Shown here one piece after another: positions 63,505 through 64,000 of a DNA stretch of 64,000 nucleotides. The DNA is from Phlebotomus papatasi. Taxonomy: Eukaryota; Arthropoda; Insecta; Diptera; Psychodidae. The stretch spans positions 868,001 through 932,000 of the forward strand of contig NC_077225.1 in assembly GCF_024763615.1 (NCBI RefSeq), written 5' to 3'. Numbering within the stretch: the stretch's first letter is position 1; every line of letters starts with the position of its first letter. The translations under genes and the position numbers were made by a program. The notes below the pieces were generated by a model. It saw nothing but the letters and a program-made list of their open reading frames with translations, did no database searches and was not told the DNA's origin.

Positions 63505-64000
63505 ATGGCAAAAAGAAAGTTTGCTTGTAAGAATTCTCCGGCAATGTTCTGCTACATTTGCGGAAAATATACGCCAAAGCCGCAGAGGAGAAATTTAACG
63601 GCGTTCGTGAGGAATGCATACAAGAGCTACTTTGGAAGGAATGTGATAAACCAAGATAAGGATTGGGCACCTCACGGTTGTTGCATCTCATGCTCTTCAA
63701 CATTACGCATTTGGGTTAAAGGCTGCGGAAAAAATATAAAGATGCCTTTTGAACAGCCAATGTTATGGAGTGAGCCAATAAACCACGAAGTTGACTGTTA
63801 TTTTTGTGGAACACATGTGTTTGGTCACAACAGGAAAACCAAAAGTCAGGTGAAATATTCTAGAGTGTCCTCAGTGACCCTTCCTGTTCCACATAAACTT
63901 GGTTCTCCCATACCTCAACCTGTGGAAATAGATCAAACTAGAAAAAATGCCCATGTAGACGGCGGTACAACACAGGGAGATGTCAACATTACCACCAATG
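63505..64000 (+). CDS. Cysteine-rich putative zinc-binding protein (5' part)
   Basis: An open frame from ATG 63505 to the window end (165 complete codons, no stop), in a stretch without repeats. It starts MAKRKFACKNSPAMFCYICG. Cysteine pairs CYIC, CCISC and CYFC with H residues (APHGCC, GTHVFGHN) suggest zinc binding. Motifs TAFVRNAYKSYFGRN, DQDKDWAP-type QDKDWAPHGCC and MPFEQPMLWSEP resemble a widespread uncharacterised arthropod protein family that I recall only by sequence pattern. A proline-rich PVPHKLGSPIPQPVE stretch follows. The function is not known. The 3' end lies beyond the window. Of all features here this looks most like a real host gene. Confidence 0.75.
   Translation, partial: MAKRKFACKNSPAMFCYICGKYTPKPQRRNLTAFVRNAYKSYFGRNVINQDKDWAPHGCCISCSSTLRIWVKGCGKNIKMPFEQPMLWSEPINHEVDCYFCGTHVFGHNRKTKSQVKYSRVSSVTLPVPHKLGSPIPQPVEIDQTRKNAHVDGGTTQGDVNITTN

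Overview
The window is a repeat-rich, AT-rich animal (almost certainly insect) chromosome segment. The evidence is the density of BEL/Pao and Ty3/Gypsy LTR retrotransposons, CR1/Jockey-type non-LTR retrotransposons, Tc1/mariner-like remnants, very short GT-AG introns, and the absence of any bacterial gene organisation. I cannot name the species; a dipteran is a guess. Two runs of N mark assembly gaps (1-114 and 49115-49614).

Layout. (1) 115-1159: a 3' Gypsy fragment, cut off by a minus-strand BEL/Pao element (BEL1, about 1160-18095). (2) BEL1 is split by a TTAA-flanked insertion with short terminal inverted repeats (5024-14638). That insertion itself carries a young, intact-looking Gypsy element (Gypsy1, 6921-12494) with identical LTRs and two apparent introns. 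A truncated non-LTR element also sits in the left BEL1 LTR. (3) 18.4-29.5 kb: a graveyard of non-LTR retrotransposons (one nearly full-length with ORF1 and ORF2 at 23.1-26.9 kb), a Tc1 transposase remnant, microsatellites and inverted repeats. (4) 28.8-34.3 kb: a minisatellite of GTAAGT-containing units, invaded by a non-LTR fragment and by Gypsy2 (29584-34166, identical LTRs). (5) 37.3-45.6 kb: a TA-flanked inverted-repeat element interrupted by a plus-strand BEL/Pao element (BEL2, 37887-45068), whose LTRs hold 64-bp tandem repeats. (6) 46.3-49.1 kb: foldback and pogo-like elements, then a cluster of seven TGACGTCA sites, an array of CCGCCATTTT units and a tRNA-Leu-like sequence. (7) 49.6-57.7 kb: a segment bounded by inverted CACAGTGGGGCCG ends, holding gene-like exons, a long tRNA-like palindrome and a TA-flanked element with satellite-like interior. 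(8) 58.5-63.1 kb: Gypsy3. (9) 63505 to the end: the 5' part of a cysteine-rich, probably zinc-binding protein gene, the best candidate for a host gene, with two E2F-like sites upstream.

There are no operons. The genes are mostly parts of self-copying elements: Gag packages RNA; protease, reverse transcriptase, RNase H and integrase copy and insert it. Most copies carry stops or one-base frameshifts. Many of the frameshifts are single-base losses in homopolymers, so some may be sequencing errors. Gypsy1 has none of these defects once its two introns are removed. No replication origin, CRISPR array or rRNA gene was seen.
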